Source: Sabellastarte sp. h YS-2021 (lineage: Eukaryota; Annelida; Polychaeta; Sabellida; Sabellidae). From it: 64,000 bases of DNA. The position numbers and the translations under genes are program-made. Where the stretch lies: contig OZ024933.1 of assembly GCA_964017235.1 (NCBI GenBank), positions 10,977,962 through 11,041,961 on the forward strand, in the 5' to 3' direction. The notes beneath the pieces are model-generated. The model searched no databases. It saw nothing but the letters and a program-made list of their open reading frames with translations, and was not told the origin of the DNA. This document shows, piece after piece, positions 36,660-49,543 of the stretch; positions within the stretch are counted from its first letter, which is position 1; each line of letters begins with the position of its first letter.

Positions 36660-37460
36660 TTTAATACTAGCCATTTTGATCACTGTTGACTGTAACAAAT
36701 TGTCAAATCAAATGAATTGGATTAAACATTAATTGGATTAAATCGCAGGATCAGATGGTTGGATCAAATGGTTGGATCCTGGATGAGCCCCCAATTTTCC
36801 TTTTGTGATGATGGGCAAGTGTGGTAGCCATTACTAGTTGCCTTTACGTTCTTGCCTTTAAGTGATCTGTCCTGTGTCCACAAATACACAAATATCTGTG
36901 TCCTGTGATCCATCCAGTGTTTGATATGCAGAGAGATTCCACAGTGGTGTTGTCTGCTCTATCATTTGGATAATATCAAGAATATAGTAAATCCACTTTC
37001 TTGTAGATCCACATGTAATATCCAAATATAAATGATGTCCACAGTACAACGAATCCACTCTCTGATAGATCTGGACACTATATCCAATTCAGTCCAACAA
37101 GAATTTACAGCATAGCACTTATAAGAGACAATTGACTTTCCTCATAGCAAGCCAGATTCAAATATCACATGTGGTCATGCTAACAATGTATATACCTTTA
37201 CAATTACCTAGACCATTACAGAATTAACATAAAAACAAATGTGTCTAAGCTTGTGAAAAAATTCTAGAAACTACTGGTAGTTGGGTTCTCCAGATTTATT
37301 GATAGAACATTACTGAGGTTAGCCTAGAGGGATTCCCGCAGTCCATAAATAGGTCAATACTACATAATACAAACAAATCCAATAACTTGATTACCTTATA
37401 TGGTAACATTTACATATAATAATTAAAGAATGCACTGGCACAGTGGCTATATATGTTTCA
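36660..37460 (-). mobile_element. Old, truncated relative of the Gmr1-like element (LTR, PBS, gag start)
   Basis: Reads, right to left, LTR (about 37460-36802), primer-binding site (36793-36776) and the first codons of gag (ATG at 36674-36672), matching 51347-50200 of the younger element. Many CpG sites of the younger copy are TpG or CpA here, including both CpGs of the primer site. The LTR is about 660 bp, shorter than 1014. The rest of the element is absent. Confidence 0.85.
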
Positions 37461-37864
37461 GAACTATATCAGAGCTAAGTTGAATACCAATGTTTCTAGT
37501 TATACTCGTAAAATAATCATAATTCAGGTCAATGTCAAGACAAAATATTTATTATTTAACCATTTAAACTAAGCTGGGTTCCATGTAAAATAAATGTGCA
37601 CTTACTCAACTACAAAATATCAGTGATTCAGTGTATCTTACATATATTATTTCATGATATGTTGCTAAATTGAGGTATGTACAAAATTAACATGTCCATC
37701 AGGGCTCCAAATAACAGATTTATGACATTTTGGGATTGGTCCCACATTCTGTTGCATTTGTATTTATACTGAGTGCAATATATTCATGTTCTACAGAACT
37801 CAAGAGCTATATAACCCATTCAACTGTACAAGCACAGTCGAACTCTCAAATTACTGACAATCCC

Positions 37865-38070
37865 CTGACTGAAAGACAGAGGTTCAAGGATGTAGTTTTT
37901 GTCCTTAAGGTTTTTTCAACCTGCCACTGGGGATAGGATCCAATGACAGAGGATTGCAACTTCAGTGGTCATCCAAGCCACTATGCATCTTCCTCTACCT
38001 TGGATTGAACTCACATCCTCTGTGTTCCTGGGCAATTGTATTACCTACTAGGCTACAGTAGGTTACCCTA
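37865..38070 (-). mobile_element. tRNA-derived SINE, third type
   Basis: The minus strand has an A-box-like TAGCCTAGTAGGTAA and, about 30 bases later, a B-box-like GAGTTCAATCC, with tRNA-like spacing. A body of about 130 bp follows. The body differs from families A and B. No target duplication was identified. Confidence 0.5.
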
Positions 38071-38519
38071 TGAACAAATTAACATTGCACATATTTTGCG
38101 AAAGATTCTCGTACATCCCAACATCTTGGTACATTTATACGCATATGTTGTGAGGCCTCATACATTATAAGAAGCACAGGTGAATATAAATATTTTTACA
38201 TTACAATGCAACAAAATTAAGGAGATTCTTTGCACAAATTGTTTTATTTACATCAATAACAAAAATTGACACATATTTTAGTAAATTAAAAAAATTCTTT
38301 GCTTTTACATGTTTGTCATATGAAACAGACAGTTAGAACTACAGAAATATATTCGGAAATAAGGACAGTATGGCTTCATCAACCAAAATTTAAGCTAACA
38401 GCCTATATACATATAAAATAGCTGTAAGATTCTATTTGAAGAAAAACTGGGATCAGGAAAGAGTTATTTATAATGCAAAAGCATTCAGGAGAAACAGTTT
38501 GAGGTGAAACATTTGATCT

Positions 38520-41200
38520 CCCTTGAACACATACAAATATATCTGTTTTTTGTTAATCTAGGTAATTTATAAGAAGCGCAAATAAGGTATTATTGACTAT
38601 TTCCTGTAAATATTCTATTGGCTGGGTCATGCTTCATGGTTATTACAAGTTAACGCATACATTCACATTGCAATGTATGAGGATATTGATCATATGATCT
38701 GCCTGGGTGCAAATACTTGCAAGTTTGTTTCAAAATTTTGCCTAATTTTCAAGCCTACATTATTACTAAAAAGCATTTCAAATATATTGTTAAATGTTTG
38801 GTATTGAAATACCACCTTGTATATGTTAATAGTACAAGCTCACCAAATGTGTCTGTTTTGGTTGTTTCTTAAACACCATTATAAATAAATAAACTGACAA
38901 AAACTTCAATCTTAAGCAAATCTGTTGTTACCTGAATAGATTGTCTAGAAATATAAAGAATTGTTTTATCATAATGCCTCATGCAAAATGACATGTTGCA
39001 TAACAGATAGTTACAGAGAATGCTATAGGCTAGTACATATATCTACACAATAAAAACCTATGATTAAGAAAATATAAATGACATTAATGTAAACACATTG
39101 GATGGTAATAAACCCCTGTACATCTAAATTAAGAATGTCTTTTGACCAGTTATCAGTGACTTTCAATTTTATGATAGATGTAGGAAAAGTTGAGTCTGAG
39201 TTTCAACCTGGCAAGGTTAGTGTTGACCACATATTATGACATTACACAATCTGTCGACGACAGATTCAAAAACAGAAGCTATTGGCTCCAAATGAGATTA
39301 AAGGAGATCATGAAAGGTTGACAGAATGATGTTCTGTTCATTACATTTTAATGTAACTAAGCTGGATGTACTGAAAACTGGACATTAAACACTATAAGGA
39401 CAGAAATCAGAAACTTTGTGACCTAGCAACTTAAAGCAAATCTTGTAGAGTAAAAGTTACTTGTTGATACTTTGCAGTTGTTGTTTGGCACAAGAAAGAA
39501 AATCTTCAGAAAGATGGAATGGTAATATTTGAATGAGCAGGATGACACAAATTGCCTTATTTAGGGGTATTTGAAATAATACTATTGTCTGTCAGTGGTA
39601 TGTCATCATGTCGCAAATAATATTTATTGTACCAAAAACAAAGTACCTCAAATGGATATCCAAAATGATTTGGGAAAATATAACATTAAGCATGAGTGGA
39701 AATTGCTGAAATTGTGTGGGTCAATCTTAGCTTAACAAGGAATACTTTTTTTTAAGTTACCAGTGGAAATAATACACGTCATTCCAATACTTACTAAAAC
39801 AAGGCCAATGAGCCTTTTGGATTGCATGCCCAATCTGCAAGACTATCAGAGTAGTGCACTGGAAAGTATAAAAGCAACAAAAATTTTGATCTAGATACAT
39901 CTAGTTCAGACACTCACCCATGGAAGTACTAACCTAGATCATTGATGTCTGACTTTAGTGATAAGGCAGGAACTCATCACACTATGCTACGGTGCTTGTA
40001 CATCTGGTGACAAAATGAAAAATGTGGTGTCCATGAGGCCAAGTCTTGCTAGAGCACGCATTTAAAGAGCTATTTAAGCTGTGCATCAATGGGAATATTA
40101 TAACCAGTGATTCAAAATCTCCATCACCACCAAAGGGACATGCAATGTGGGATGTTTCCAGCTTCACAGGGGTACTTATACTTGAAAAGGTACATCAAAC
40201 ACAATATTTGTTAATGAACTGAAAGCTAGTTAATTTCTTGATTTGGAAAAGCGATTGACAACTTAAGGCAAGCCCCTGGCATCTATCTGAAGCATAATTA
40301 TTCTTAATTGAAATGTAGAACTATGATGATGATCGAAGTATTGTCCCAGATATAAAAAGCACACCAGATATGCTGGTATATTTGTAGAATAAAAACATAT
40401 CATAAAAGACGTAAAATGAAGAGGGACATAACCTCTGCTGTCCTAATATCCTTTATTATGATATTATTTTTAATAAACTTATATCCAATGTCTAGAATTT
40501 GTTTTCTCTTATTGTTTCATGGTTCTTTTTGTACTTTTGTTTTCTGAAGAGAATTCTACTGTCTCATTATCGGATAATATAGATTGAACTGTTTGCCATT
40601 GTACTTTGCACACTGACTTTGTACACATGCGCAAAAGACACTTGTCATTTATATAATATCACAGAAGAGGAAAAATTCTGACTGAAAGAAAAGGTGTCAT
40701 TGAAGCACAAATTTAACGGTCAACAAATTTATTTTTCAGCAGTACTGTGATGTGTTAATATCCATTATTTAGGCATACTCTTCAGCAGGTATGTGGTTAC
40801 ATTGTTATTTCTTTATTCCTGACATGAGGTTATTTTTCTTTGTTGTAATTTATAAATTTCATTCTGACAGTTGGAAAAGTTGGAAAAAGTCCCTTGCTGC
40901 TATATTTAACTAGCATGAGTGAGAAGGCTGATTATATTGCGCAGTTTATTGTGAAGTAGCCTGTACACACTCTCTATAAATTTTTCAATGTTTTGAATCT
41001 ATTTAGCATTTATCTTTGTGTATGTGTACAGATGTATTAAATAAATAGGCAGAAATAATTAAAAATTTACAATGTATTTTGTATCAAACCTCCAATTGTT
41101 GGTTTATAATGTTGATCATTTTAATCTGTAGGCTCTGTTTTAAAAGACAAAGATTTTGATATAAACCTGATTTTTTAATATATGTCTATTAGTTCTTTGC
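38520..41200 (+). repeat. Long diverged repeat R2, copy 2
   Basis: Partner of 29960-31640. The spacing between shared blocks is about 1.2 kb greater here, partly because of the SINE at 39794 and adjacent unmatched DNA. A further stretch at about 41290-41360 resembles 60735-60810, so a third partial copy may exist. Confidence 0.5.
39794..39945 (-). mobile_element. 5S-rRNA-derived SINE, copy 3
   Basis: On the minus strand: GGTTAGTACTTCCATGGGTG followed by GTGTCTGAACT (5S box C region), then the shared body CCAGTGCACTACTC and TGGCCTTGTTTTA that also ends copy 1. The 5' part is replaced or decayed. Confidence 0.65.
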
Positions 41201-41481
41201 TCACTCAATAGTTATCTGATGTTTTTGTAACATCAAAGGAAATTGAGATTGGCTTAAGCAGAGTTTCATCAGCATTTTCTGTACTTAGATGTACAGAAAC
41301 AATTCTAACAAAATCAGCAAGAGATGAAATCAGGTATAACCATGGATGAGCAAGACTGATGAAGCACAAATTATTTATGGCACTGAATATTTGATGACTA
41401 ACATGCTAGATGGCAACAACAAATAGTTGCCTACCACACCAGGATGTATATTCATGGAATTTATTTATATATTATTAACTA

Positions 41482-41712
41482 ATTTATTTATTTGGTGTTT
41501 TATGTCAGGCCTAGTATCTTTCTAACCAAATTGTGATAGTATTTTTGAACGGCAGGAGAAATCAGTATATAGAGTTGATTAAGGCTATGCAAACTGCCAA
41601 CCAGTGGCAAGTAACTTCCTGACTACATGTCAGAAAAGGATTTGAAATGTGATCTGTGATCTCAGAGGTGGGATGCAGGTGTGCTACCACTGCACTACTT
41701 TGGTCGCTGTAT
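41482..41712 (-). mobile_element. tRNA-derived SINE, family A relative, old
   Basis: Diverged but collinear with family A: a TAATTTATTTATTTGGTGTTTTATGTC tail side, then GGCAGGAGAAATCAGTA, AACTGCCAACCAGTGGCAAGTAACT and a decayed tRNA head ending near TTTGGTCGC. Probably an older subfamily. Confidence 0.75.
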
Positions 41713-41878
41713 TCAAGGAATGCATAAATCAGATCACTGAACAAGAATATAAAGTATTTTGCCAAAAATCTTAGTGGATTTTTAGTTCATTTTTGACTGG
41801 TATTTAAGTCCAAATTTTGGGAAAGGTCCGGGTCAAATTCTTGACAAATAAAAAATCCTAAATGGTCATTTTGAATGT

Positions 41879-41960
41879 ACAGTAGACTCTCATTTATCCA
41901 AACCTATCGGGAGGTAGTTAAAATAGCAAAGAGTGAGATTGGGTCATGCATTAGCAAGAG
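41879..41960 (+). mobile_element. pogo/Tigger-like transposon terminus
   Basis: TA at 41879 is followed by CAGTAGACTCTCATTTATCC, close to the terminal repeat of many animal pogo/Tigger (Tc1-mariner) elements, with TA as the target duplication. No transposase is seen. A 13-base inverted match (41881-41893 versus about 51703-51715) lies beyond the Gypsy element but lacks TA. Confidence 0.5.
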
Positions 41961-42649
41961 AAGCAATGGATGATCACACAATGATTTTGTCAGTGTTACT
42001 GATTACTACATAAAAAGGAAAAATAAAAGATTCAGTTACTTGTTTTATTCTGTTGTTTATAAATAATCCATATTATTTGGCCACGGAAAGCAATAAATAT
42101 GTACTTTATGTATTAAAATAACATGCAGACAATTTCAACCAAAGCAGGTAATATTTTTGGAGATTTCTAAGAGCATCTAATTTTAAAAAAAATTGTAAGA
42201 ATTAAAACTTTAGCTGATCCGTTATTTCCTAAATATTTTCACACATTATTCTTTTTATGACTGTTTTTATGGCTGAATGACCAAAATCATTTGTCATAAC
42301 CCCTTTCAAATAAAAAGGGCAACATATAAATCTATAATTGTACATTTATTCACACCAAATGTCTTCAGCCAAAGACACTGGCGATTCAATCAATTTTAAC
42401 AAAATCAAATTTAATGGATCATGGATATTTAAATATTTGTCATATGCTATTGGTGTAATTACAGGACAAAGCATAGGCTTAGTTAGTCATTGTTTTCTTT
42501 ATAGTCTAGCTTGGGAACGGGTAAAATGCATCTGGATCTGTTATTGTTGATTTTGTATCACCATATTCACTAAAAACACACTGCAAATTTAATAACATTA
42601 CATTTTATGTTGAAATTCTTTGAGCAGTATGGATAGCTTTATTCAAGAA

Positions 42650-43700
42650 CCAATTTTTGGCAATACACATTTTTAGTAGGCAATGCACCAATATCAGTTC
42701 AGGGCAAACACAATTCTGGTTTAAGACTCATCATGGTTTGGCATATTTCAGACCACCATAGCAAAACCATCAAATCCCTAAATTATTTAGAAGGTATAGT
42801 TCATATTGTTATACCATGTACACTTTATGATCAAATTGTATGTACAGTATCACCTGCATTAAATCTGTACACAAATATGCAGGAAATATAGCCCTTGCAA
42901 ATATCATTAACATTCTAAATAATTGTCTCATTGACTAAGTAAAATTAAAAGTTCAGAGATTTATTCTCATTACTTAGCCCTTGAATATAGGTCCCCCAAG
43001 AGTCACATTAAATGGATTGAGTATAATCCGTTTTTAGAAACTCTGGACAATTTTTCAGTATTAAGTATTTTCTTGTAACTACAATATCATTAACCAGAAC
43101 ATAAAAAAATCCCTTCTCTGTGATATCTGTCAAAAAGAGATAATCTTGAACATTATTTCTTCTTTTGTAGTGTTTCCAAAACTTTTTGGGCTCATGTTAA
43201 TAAGTGGCTGAGCCAGTTGTTATCCAGTAGATTTAACTTCAGTCTTTGAAAAATTGTATTCAAGGTTATAAATTCTGAATGAAATGAAACACTTGTTTCC
43301 AGTTAACTTTGTGTTGTTGACTGGGAAAATCTTTATTTATAAATGTAAAAAGAATAACAAAGAATTGTTTTTGAACAATTTCTTGCAGAATTTGACTTGA
43401 AATCTGAAGTAAGAGGAGGGATTCTTTATCAAACAAGGGAAATTGTCAACTTTTAATGAAAGATACAAAATCTTGTTTGATTCTCTGAAATAGCTGAAAT
43501 ATGCACATGTGAATGTGCATCTTCCTGCTTTACCTTGAGTTTTCTTCTTTCTATTTTTTTCTGTTTTCTTTTTAGATTTTTGAAGCTTGAAAGTAAATAT
43601 CATTGATATATAATGTTAGCCTATTAATTTTTAAAGTTTGTGTTATTGTAAATGTATGTAAGGTTGTTTTCTGTTAATAAAATCAAAATTAAAAAAAAGT
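42650..43700 (+). pseudogene. Tx1/L1-like LINE, 3' remnant with A-rich end
   Basis: 43119-43130 encodes CDIC. After a one-base frameshift the sequence continues with LEHYFFFC, reproducing the Cys-His C-terminal domain of the LINE at 6471. A non-coding 3' part follows and ends in AATAAAATCAAAATTAAAAAAAA at about 43675-43700. RT is not recognisable upstream. Confidence 0.6.
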
Positions 43701-43844
43701 AAGTTTATAATGTCATCTTATTTTATTATTCAGGATTAATGGTATTTTTATTGACTCGGCCTTTCTAGTAACAATGACTCCAAAAAAACCTGAACAAAGA
43801 AAGAATAGATTTAGATCTTGCTGTGATTACTCACACTGCACCAA

Positions 43845-43960
43845 ATGAATATATTCATTGACAAATGGGCCAGGTCTAAAAACTGCAATTAATTATTTTT
43901 TAGTTCCACTCAGAGAAAAAATCTATCTGTTAATGCATGTAAATAAAATGTAATATATAA
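43845..43960 (+). repeat. Short repeat R3, copy 1
   Basis: GCACCAAATGAATATATT followed by AAAT.G..CAGG and AAAAACT also occurs at 62048-62140. Non-coding, family unknown. Confidence 0.45.
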
Positions 43961-44311
43961 TGTCCACAAATTTTGATTTAGTCCAGATTATTCCAGGAAA
44001 CTTCAATAAACGACACAAACATCCATTAAACCATCTCAGTTTATCAACATTAATAGATTTTGTCTTACCTTGCATGAAATATATCTTCAATGTATTCATA
44101 TATGTACACTTATTAACTGTTGAGTGTGATGTAAGTTTTTTTTTGTTTTTACTGTAAAGTTAATGTTAAAATGAGTGCAACTGTTTCACTCATGTAATTT
44201 TGTTCAACATGAATAGAAAATTTAAACAATAAGGCCAGAATAAGGCTAAAGTATCATTCCAGTAAGAACCTTTGAGTTTAATATGGATCAAAATGGATGA
44301 GGAATAAGCTG

Positions 44312-45325
44312 TGTTACGATCACGGGCAAGCACGGTAGCAATTACCGGTTGTCTTTAAGTTGTAACAGAAAAAGCAAAAAGTTTAACTTAACAAATTTAT
44401 TTAATAGTTAACAATAATGATTACAGTCAACTGGTATGCCCTTAACTAAGCACACTAATACAATAACAAGATCTAGCTGACCTGACCACAGTGAATAACA
44501 AATAAGTTTATCCGCCGTATCCAGCAATCTGTTCCGTAATCCGTCCCGTGGTGTGTTCTGTGATCTGTCCAATGTCCTGTGGTCTGTCCTGTGACCCGTC
44601 CAGTGTTCACGCACACACTGATGTCTATATCCTATGACCTGTCACATGCTCAACAAAACAAAAGGTCCTTGTCCTGCTATCCTTTATATATCTAATTATA
44701 CAGAATGTCTGTGTGGAGATATTTAGAGAGTTAACACAACTGTACTGTCTGCTCCAAGATGTGGACAATGTCCAAAATGCAGTAAATTCACTCTCTGTTA
44801 TATGACTGTACAATATCCAAGATATCCAAAGTACAATAAATCTGTCCAGATGATGTATCCAGTTCACTCCAGTAAAAGTTCACTGTGATATAAGCATATA
44901 TTATATTCCAAAACACAATAGCTCTCCTTATAGCAAGCGAAGACAAAGTTCACTTGTGGTCAGATGTACATTCCTTATATACATTCACAGATTCTTCTGG
45001 AATTGTACAGAACCAACTCAAAAGAAGCTTGAGCCATCTAGGCCAAATGAGGAAGTTCTAGAAACTACTGGCAATTGGGTTTCCCCAAATCTAACATAAC
45101 CACTGAGGGGGGGATTTCCCCCAGTCTGTGAACAGATTAATAAACACTAAAACACAAAAATCAATAACTCCCTTACTTTAAATGTCAACACACAAAAAGA
45201 ACCAACAACACAATTATCTTTTATGGCAATGTATAAACATAAAGCTTAAATTAAACAATGCACTAATATAGTGCCTAATATATGTAATATACAATGTACT
45301 AATATAGTGTCCAATATATGTAACA
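44312..45325 (-). repeat. 3' LTR of the Gmr1-like element
   Basis: 1014 bp, same length as the 5' LTR and about 98.4% identical by eye, with no indels seen. Contains a stretch (about 44515-44610) of degenerate 10-12-bp units built on GTCC / CTGTCC. ORFs at 44408-44614 and 44625-44867 fall inside the LTR and recur in the other LTR; they are not genes. Confidence 0.97.
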
Positions 45326-45336
45326 CCTCCCCCCTT
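45326..45336 (-). promoter_or_regulatory. Polypurine tract
   Basis: On the minus strand AAGGGGGGAGG directly abuts the 3' LTR. This is the expected position for plus-strand DNA synthesis priming. Confidence 0.9.
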
Positions 45337-45508
45337 AAAGAAAAATTTTGGAAGCCAAGGGGTTACAAAATTTTACAAGAGATTTTCACCAGGTATATAC
45401 ACACAGGTAATAACTTTTTACAAAACATATTTATCTAAATACAAAAGTAAAATTGATACCATGTATAACTTTTATAAACTTACTAATTACAGGTATGTAA
45501 ATCACACA

Positions 45509-46135
45509 TTAAATACAGCTTCTGGACAGGGCGTCCACACAGATATTATCCTTTCCTTTAACATGTTCTATTTGAAGATTGTGTTCTTGCATCATTAAAC
45601 TCCAGTTCAATAATCTTCTATTTTTGTTTTTCATTTTGTGCAAGAAGACTAAAGGATTGTGATCTGTGTATACAACGGTGGGTTTTGATGATGAAGATAT
45701 GTATATGTCAAAATGCTGGATGGCCAAAATGAGTGCTAAACATTCTTTTTCTATTGTAGAGTAGTTCTTTTGATGAAAATTAAATTTTTTTGAAAAGTAG
45801 CAGATGGGATGTTCAATATCTTCATTATCACATTGCAGTAAAACTGCACCTGCACCCACATCACTGGCGTCTACAGCCAGCTGGAAAGGTTTACTGAAGT
45901 CTGGAGCAGTTAGTACGGGCTCTAAACAGAGAAGGTTCTTTACTTTGTCAAATGATTTTTGACAAGTCTCTGACCAGTGATATTTTACATTCTTTTTCAG
46001 TAATTCAGTCAGTGCAGCAGTGACCTCTGAAAAGTTTTTGCAAAATTTTCTATAATATCCCGTCATTCCAAGGAACCTCATTAAGCTTTTCTTATTTTCA
46101 GGAATGGGATAGTCAATGATGCTTTTCACTTTAGC
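45509..46135 (-). pseudogene. RT thumb and RNase H of the Gmr1-like pol
   Basis: Continues, in the same frame, the RT that is cut by a TAA at 46138-46136. Residues 1-60 hold the RT thumb/connection (SLMRFLGMTGYYRKFC). RNase H follows: LAVDASDVGAGAVL (first Asp), IEKECLALILAI (Glu) and VYTDHNPLVFL (Asp), ending in GKDNICVDALSRS. It degrades template RNA during cDNA synthesis. The coding region stops about 170 bases before the polypurine tract, so nothing follows RNase H. That confirms the integrase is not downstream. Confidence 0.92.
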
Positions 46136-47809
46136 TTAGATTTGTGTCACAACTCCATGACCCACTACATGCCCTAAGTACACAACCTTTGCTTTTACAA
46201 AGTCACTCTTTGACAAATTTACAGTGAGGTTTGCCTCTTTGAGCCGAAACAAGACTTGTTCAAGCCTTTTTAAATGTTCTTCCCAAGTATCACTAAAGAT
46301 AACAATATCATCCACAAACACTTCAACACCTTCTAAGTCTTTTAAACATATATTCATTAGTCTTTGAAATGTGGCTTGAGAGTTCTTCATGCCAAATGGC
46401 ATTACCTTGTACTGATATAGACCATCAGGGGTCACGAAGGCTGATATTTCTTTGGCCCGCTCAGTAAGAGGTACACACCAATATCCTTTCAGTAAATCAC
46501 ACTTTGTGATGTATTTGGCATTGCCAATCCGATCAATACAGTCTTCCATCCTTGGGATAGGGAAGGAATCCGTTTTACTCAAAACATTGACTTTTCTGTA
46601 GTCAGTGCAATATCTGATTGAACCATCTGGTTTCGGGACCAAAACACAAGGAGATGCCCAACTACTTTGACTTGGTTCAATTATATCCTTTTCTAGCATA
46701 TATTGCACTTCCTGCCTTAATTTTGCAAGTTTGATAGGATTTACCCGATATGGATGCTGTTTGATCGGACGGGCATCGCCGACATCGACATCATGCATGA
46801 GTATATTTGTCCTATTAGGGGCATTTGGGAACACTGACTTATACTTTAAGAGCAATTCAATGAGTGGAACCCTCTTATCTGGTGGTACATGACTCAGTTT
46901 GGTTTCCAAATCATCAAGGATCTCAGAATTACTCAACCTAATTTTACATTCAACATCAAGATCAGGAGTGTCATCCCATATTTCATGCTCCTGATTACTG
47001 TTATTTTCTATGTTACAGTCTGTAACCATAACAGGCTTTTTCACACCCCTTTCAAAGTATGGTTTTACCATATTAACATGACACAGTTGAGTTGACTTCC
47101 TCCTGTCCGGGGTTTCAATGATATAGTCCAGGTCACCTACTCTCCTTAACACTTTGTATGGCCCGTGATATCTGGCCTGTAACGTATTTCCCTGGACAGG
47201 TAGTAACACTAAAACCTTGTCACCTGGTTTGAAAATACGGTTTTGTGACTTCCTATCATAAAGCATCTTCATTTTTGACTGAGAATTTTTCAAATTTTGT
47301 TGCGCCAGCTCACAAGCCTTCTTTAACTTATTTCTGAACCTTGAGACATAATCTAACAGATTTAGGCTCTCGGTGTTCTCAGATAACCAGTTTTCCTTCA
47401 ACAGCTTGAGAGGACCATGGACTGAATGGCCAAAGACCAACTCAAAGGGACTAAAGCCTAAAGACTCTTGAACAGACTCTCTAACTGCAAACAACAATAA
47501 GGTAATGCCTTCATCCCAGTCTTTTTCATTATCTAAACAATATGTCCTAATCATATTCTTCAAAGTGGAATGGAACCTTTCAAGTGCGCCTTGTGATTCT
47601 GGGTGATAAGCACTAGATTTGATCTGTTTGGCACCTAGTTGAAATACAACCTGTTGAAATAGTCCTGACATGAAATTTGACCCTTGATCTGACTGGATCT
47701 CTTTTGGTAAGCCAACTAAAGTAAAGAAATTAACCAGAGCTTTTGAGATTTTGGGAGCTGTTATGTTGGTCAAAGGTATGGCTTCGGGAAATCTGGTTGA
47801 AGTGCACAT
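46136..47809 (-). pseudogene. Integrase core followed by reverse transcriptase (Gmr1-like pol)
   Basis: A single 557-codon open frame. Residues 1-150 are the integrase core: FPEAIPL near the start, IQSDQGSNF (second Asp, near residue 40) and QGALERFHS (Glu), with 35 residues between Asp and Glu. A GPF/Y-type module (YHGPYKVLRRVGDLDYII) lies near residue 225. RT starts near residue 370: SSWASPCVLVPKPDG, YCTDYRKVN, KCDLLKGYWCVPL, MPFGMKNSQATFQ and FVDDIVIFS (46307-46318). Reading integrase and RT in this order in one frame is the key evidence for the Gmr1-type arrangement. It ends in a nonsense TAA. Confidence 0.95.
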
Positions 47810-49543
47810 AATGGTTAAAAGGTATTGGTTTCTGGATAAGTTTTTGGTAAGGGACCTACACAGTCAATTATCACTTTGCTAAATGGTTCCTCAAATGCTG
47901 GAATGGGTTTGAGAGGAGCTACAGGAATTTTTTGGTTTGGTTTCCCTACCATTTGACAAGTGTGACAAGTCTTGAGGCCAATAGAAATGTTTGGTTATTT
48001 TGCTGTAAGTTTTGTTGATGCCTAAATGGCCACCCATCGGAGACTCGTGAGCCAATTTCAGTATCTCACTTTGGTACACTTTTGGTACAACAATCTGGTG
48101 TACTACCGACCATTCCTCAGATGCAGGGACATTTGGTGGCCTCCACTTCCGCATAAGCACACCACTTCTGACATAATAGCCTACAGGGACTTTATCTAGC
48201 TCTACTGGTGGCAAGACCAACCTGAATAAAGGAGCTAATTCAGGGTCATTTTCTTGCTCTGAAATCAATTTTGATTTTGAAAGCGATACAGCTTTGCAGT
48301 CAATTGGGTCTTGTTTTTCAGAGTCTACCCTAACCTTGGGATTAGCATCACTAGAATTCTCCACATCATGGTCATAGTTGTTTAAGAATGTATCTGACAA
48401 ATCAACGAAGACATCTGTAGATTGTTTACAATCTTTTGGTTCTTCTTGGGCCTTTTTGGCCATAGCTCGAGTCACAGCACAGGAGGGAAAAATACCAGGA
48501 ATAACCTCTTCTAATTTCTCAGTGCTAACCAAAGTGATCAGCTTAGAAGTAACCTTAGGATCAGCAACTACCTTTCCACCTGCAAGATCATTCCCCAACA
48601 ACAAAGATATTCCTTTAATGGGTAAAGTGGGCCTGGTACCCACAACAACAGAACCAGTAACTAAGTCTGATACTAAGTTGACCTTATGCAAGGGAACGTT
48701 CACACAGCCTCCTTCAATACCTTGAGCGATGACACTCTCACCAGTAGATGTGCTTATACTCAATGGCAATACACCTTCTAAAAGTAAGGACTGAGTAGCT
48801 CCAGTGTCTCTTAATATCTTAATGGGGACCTGATTGGAACTACTTTCCAAGGATACAAAACCCTCAGACACAAAAGGTTTGAACTCTTCCCTAATAATCT
48901 CAGACTTGTCTAAACCAATATTAGACTCTGCTCTATTGGCATTTGAACGCCAGTTAGATTTGCTAGACACAAAGGCGTTGGGCGTTGCTTCCTTTTCTCT
49001 TCTCTTCTTTAAGAGCCAACAGTCAGACATAACATGCCCAGGTTTCTTACAATAATGGCACACAGGAGCAAAGGATCTGGGTTTCCTATCCTTACTCATA
49101 GTCTGATTTGAGGTTTGACCCTTATCTGAACTCTTTTCTGGAGCTACATTTTCAGATTTCTTTCCTATTTCTGGATAAGACTTTTTAGCAGGACCAAAGG
49201 GCTTATTCTTGTTGAAAGTGGACTTGTGAGTTAGCGCATAGTCATCAGCATAAGCTGCTGCTTTTGCCAAATTTTCAACTTTCTGTTCATCTAGATAGGT
49301 TTTAATGTCATCATGAACACACCTTTTGAACTCTTCAATCAAAATAACTTGCCTAAGTTTTTCAAACTCTGTACCTACTTCCCTAGAATTACACCATCTG
49401 TCAAAGTACACTTCTTTCTCATGGGCAAATTCAACATGAGTTTGACTTTCTTGTTTACGATAATTTCTGAATTTTTGACGATATGCTTCTGGTACCAACT
49501 CATATGCTTTCAAAATAGCATTTTTGACAGTTATAGTCCACAT
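47810..49543 (-). pseudogene. Gag C-terminus, protease and integrase zinc finger (Gmr1-like)
   Basis: Open for 550 codons (49543-47891). Residues 1-110: C-terminal part of a SCAN-like capsid (AYELVPEAYRQKFRNY). Zinc knuckle CHYCKKPGHVMSDC near residue 163. Protease with ILRDTGATQS (DTG codons 48801-48809) near residue 247. Near residue 510 begins the integrase zinc finger (GGHLGINKTYSKITKHFYW). A frameshift near 47975 moves the CHTC half and the first catalytic Asp (IIDCVGPLP) to another frame, and a second shift near 47815 restores the frame of the core. Gag and Pol appear to share one long frame. Confidence 0.9.

Noticed and set aside
48378..48725. Plus-strand ORF of 115 codons (also 48834-49055, 49313-49627, 46889-47095)
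   Set aside because: Antisense shadows of the gag-pol frame.
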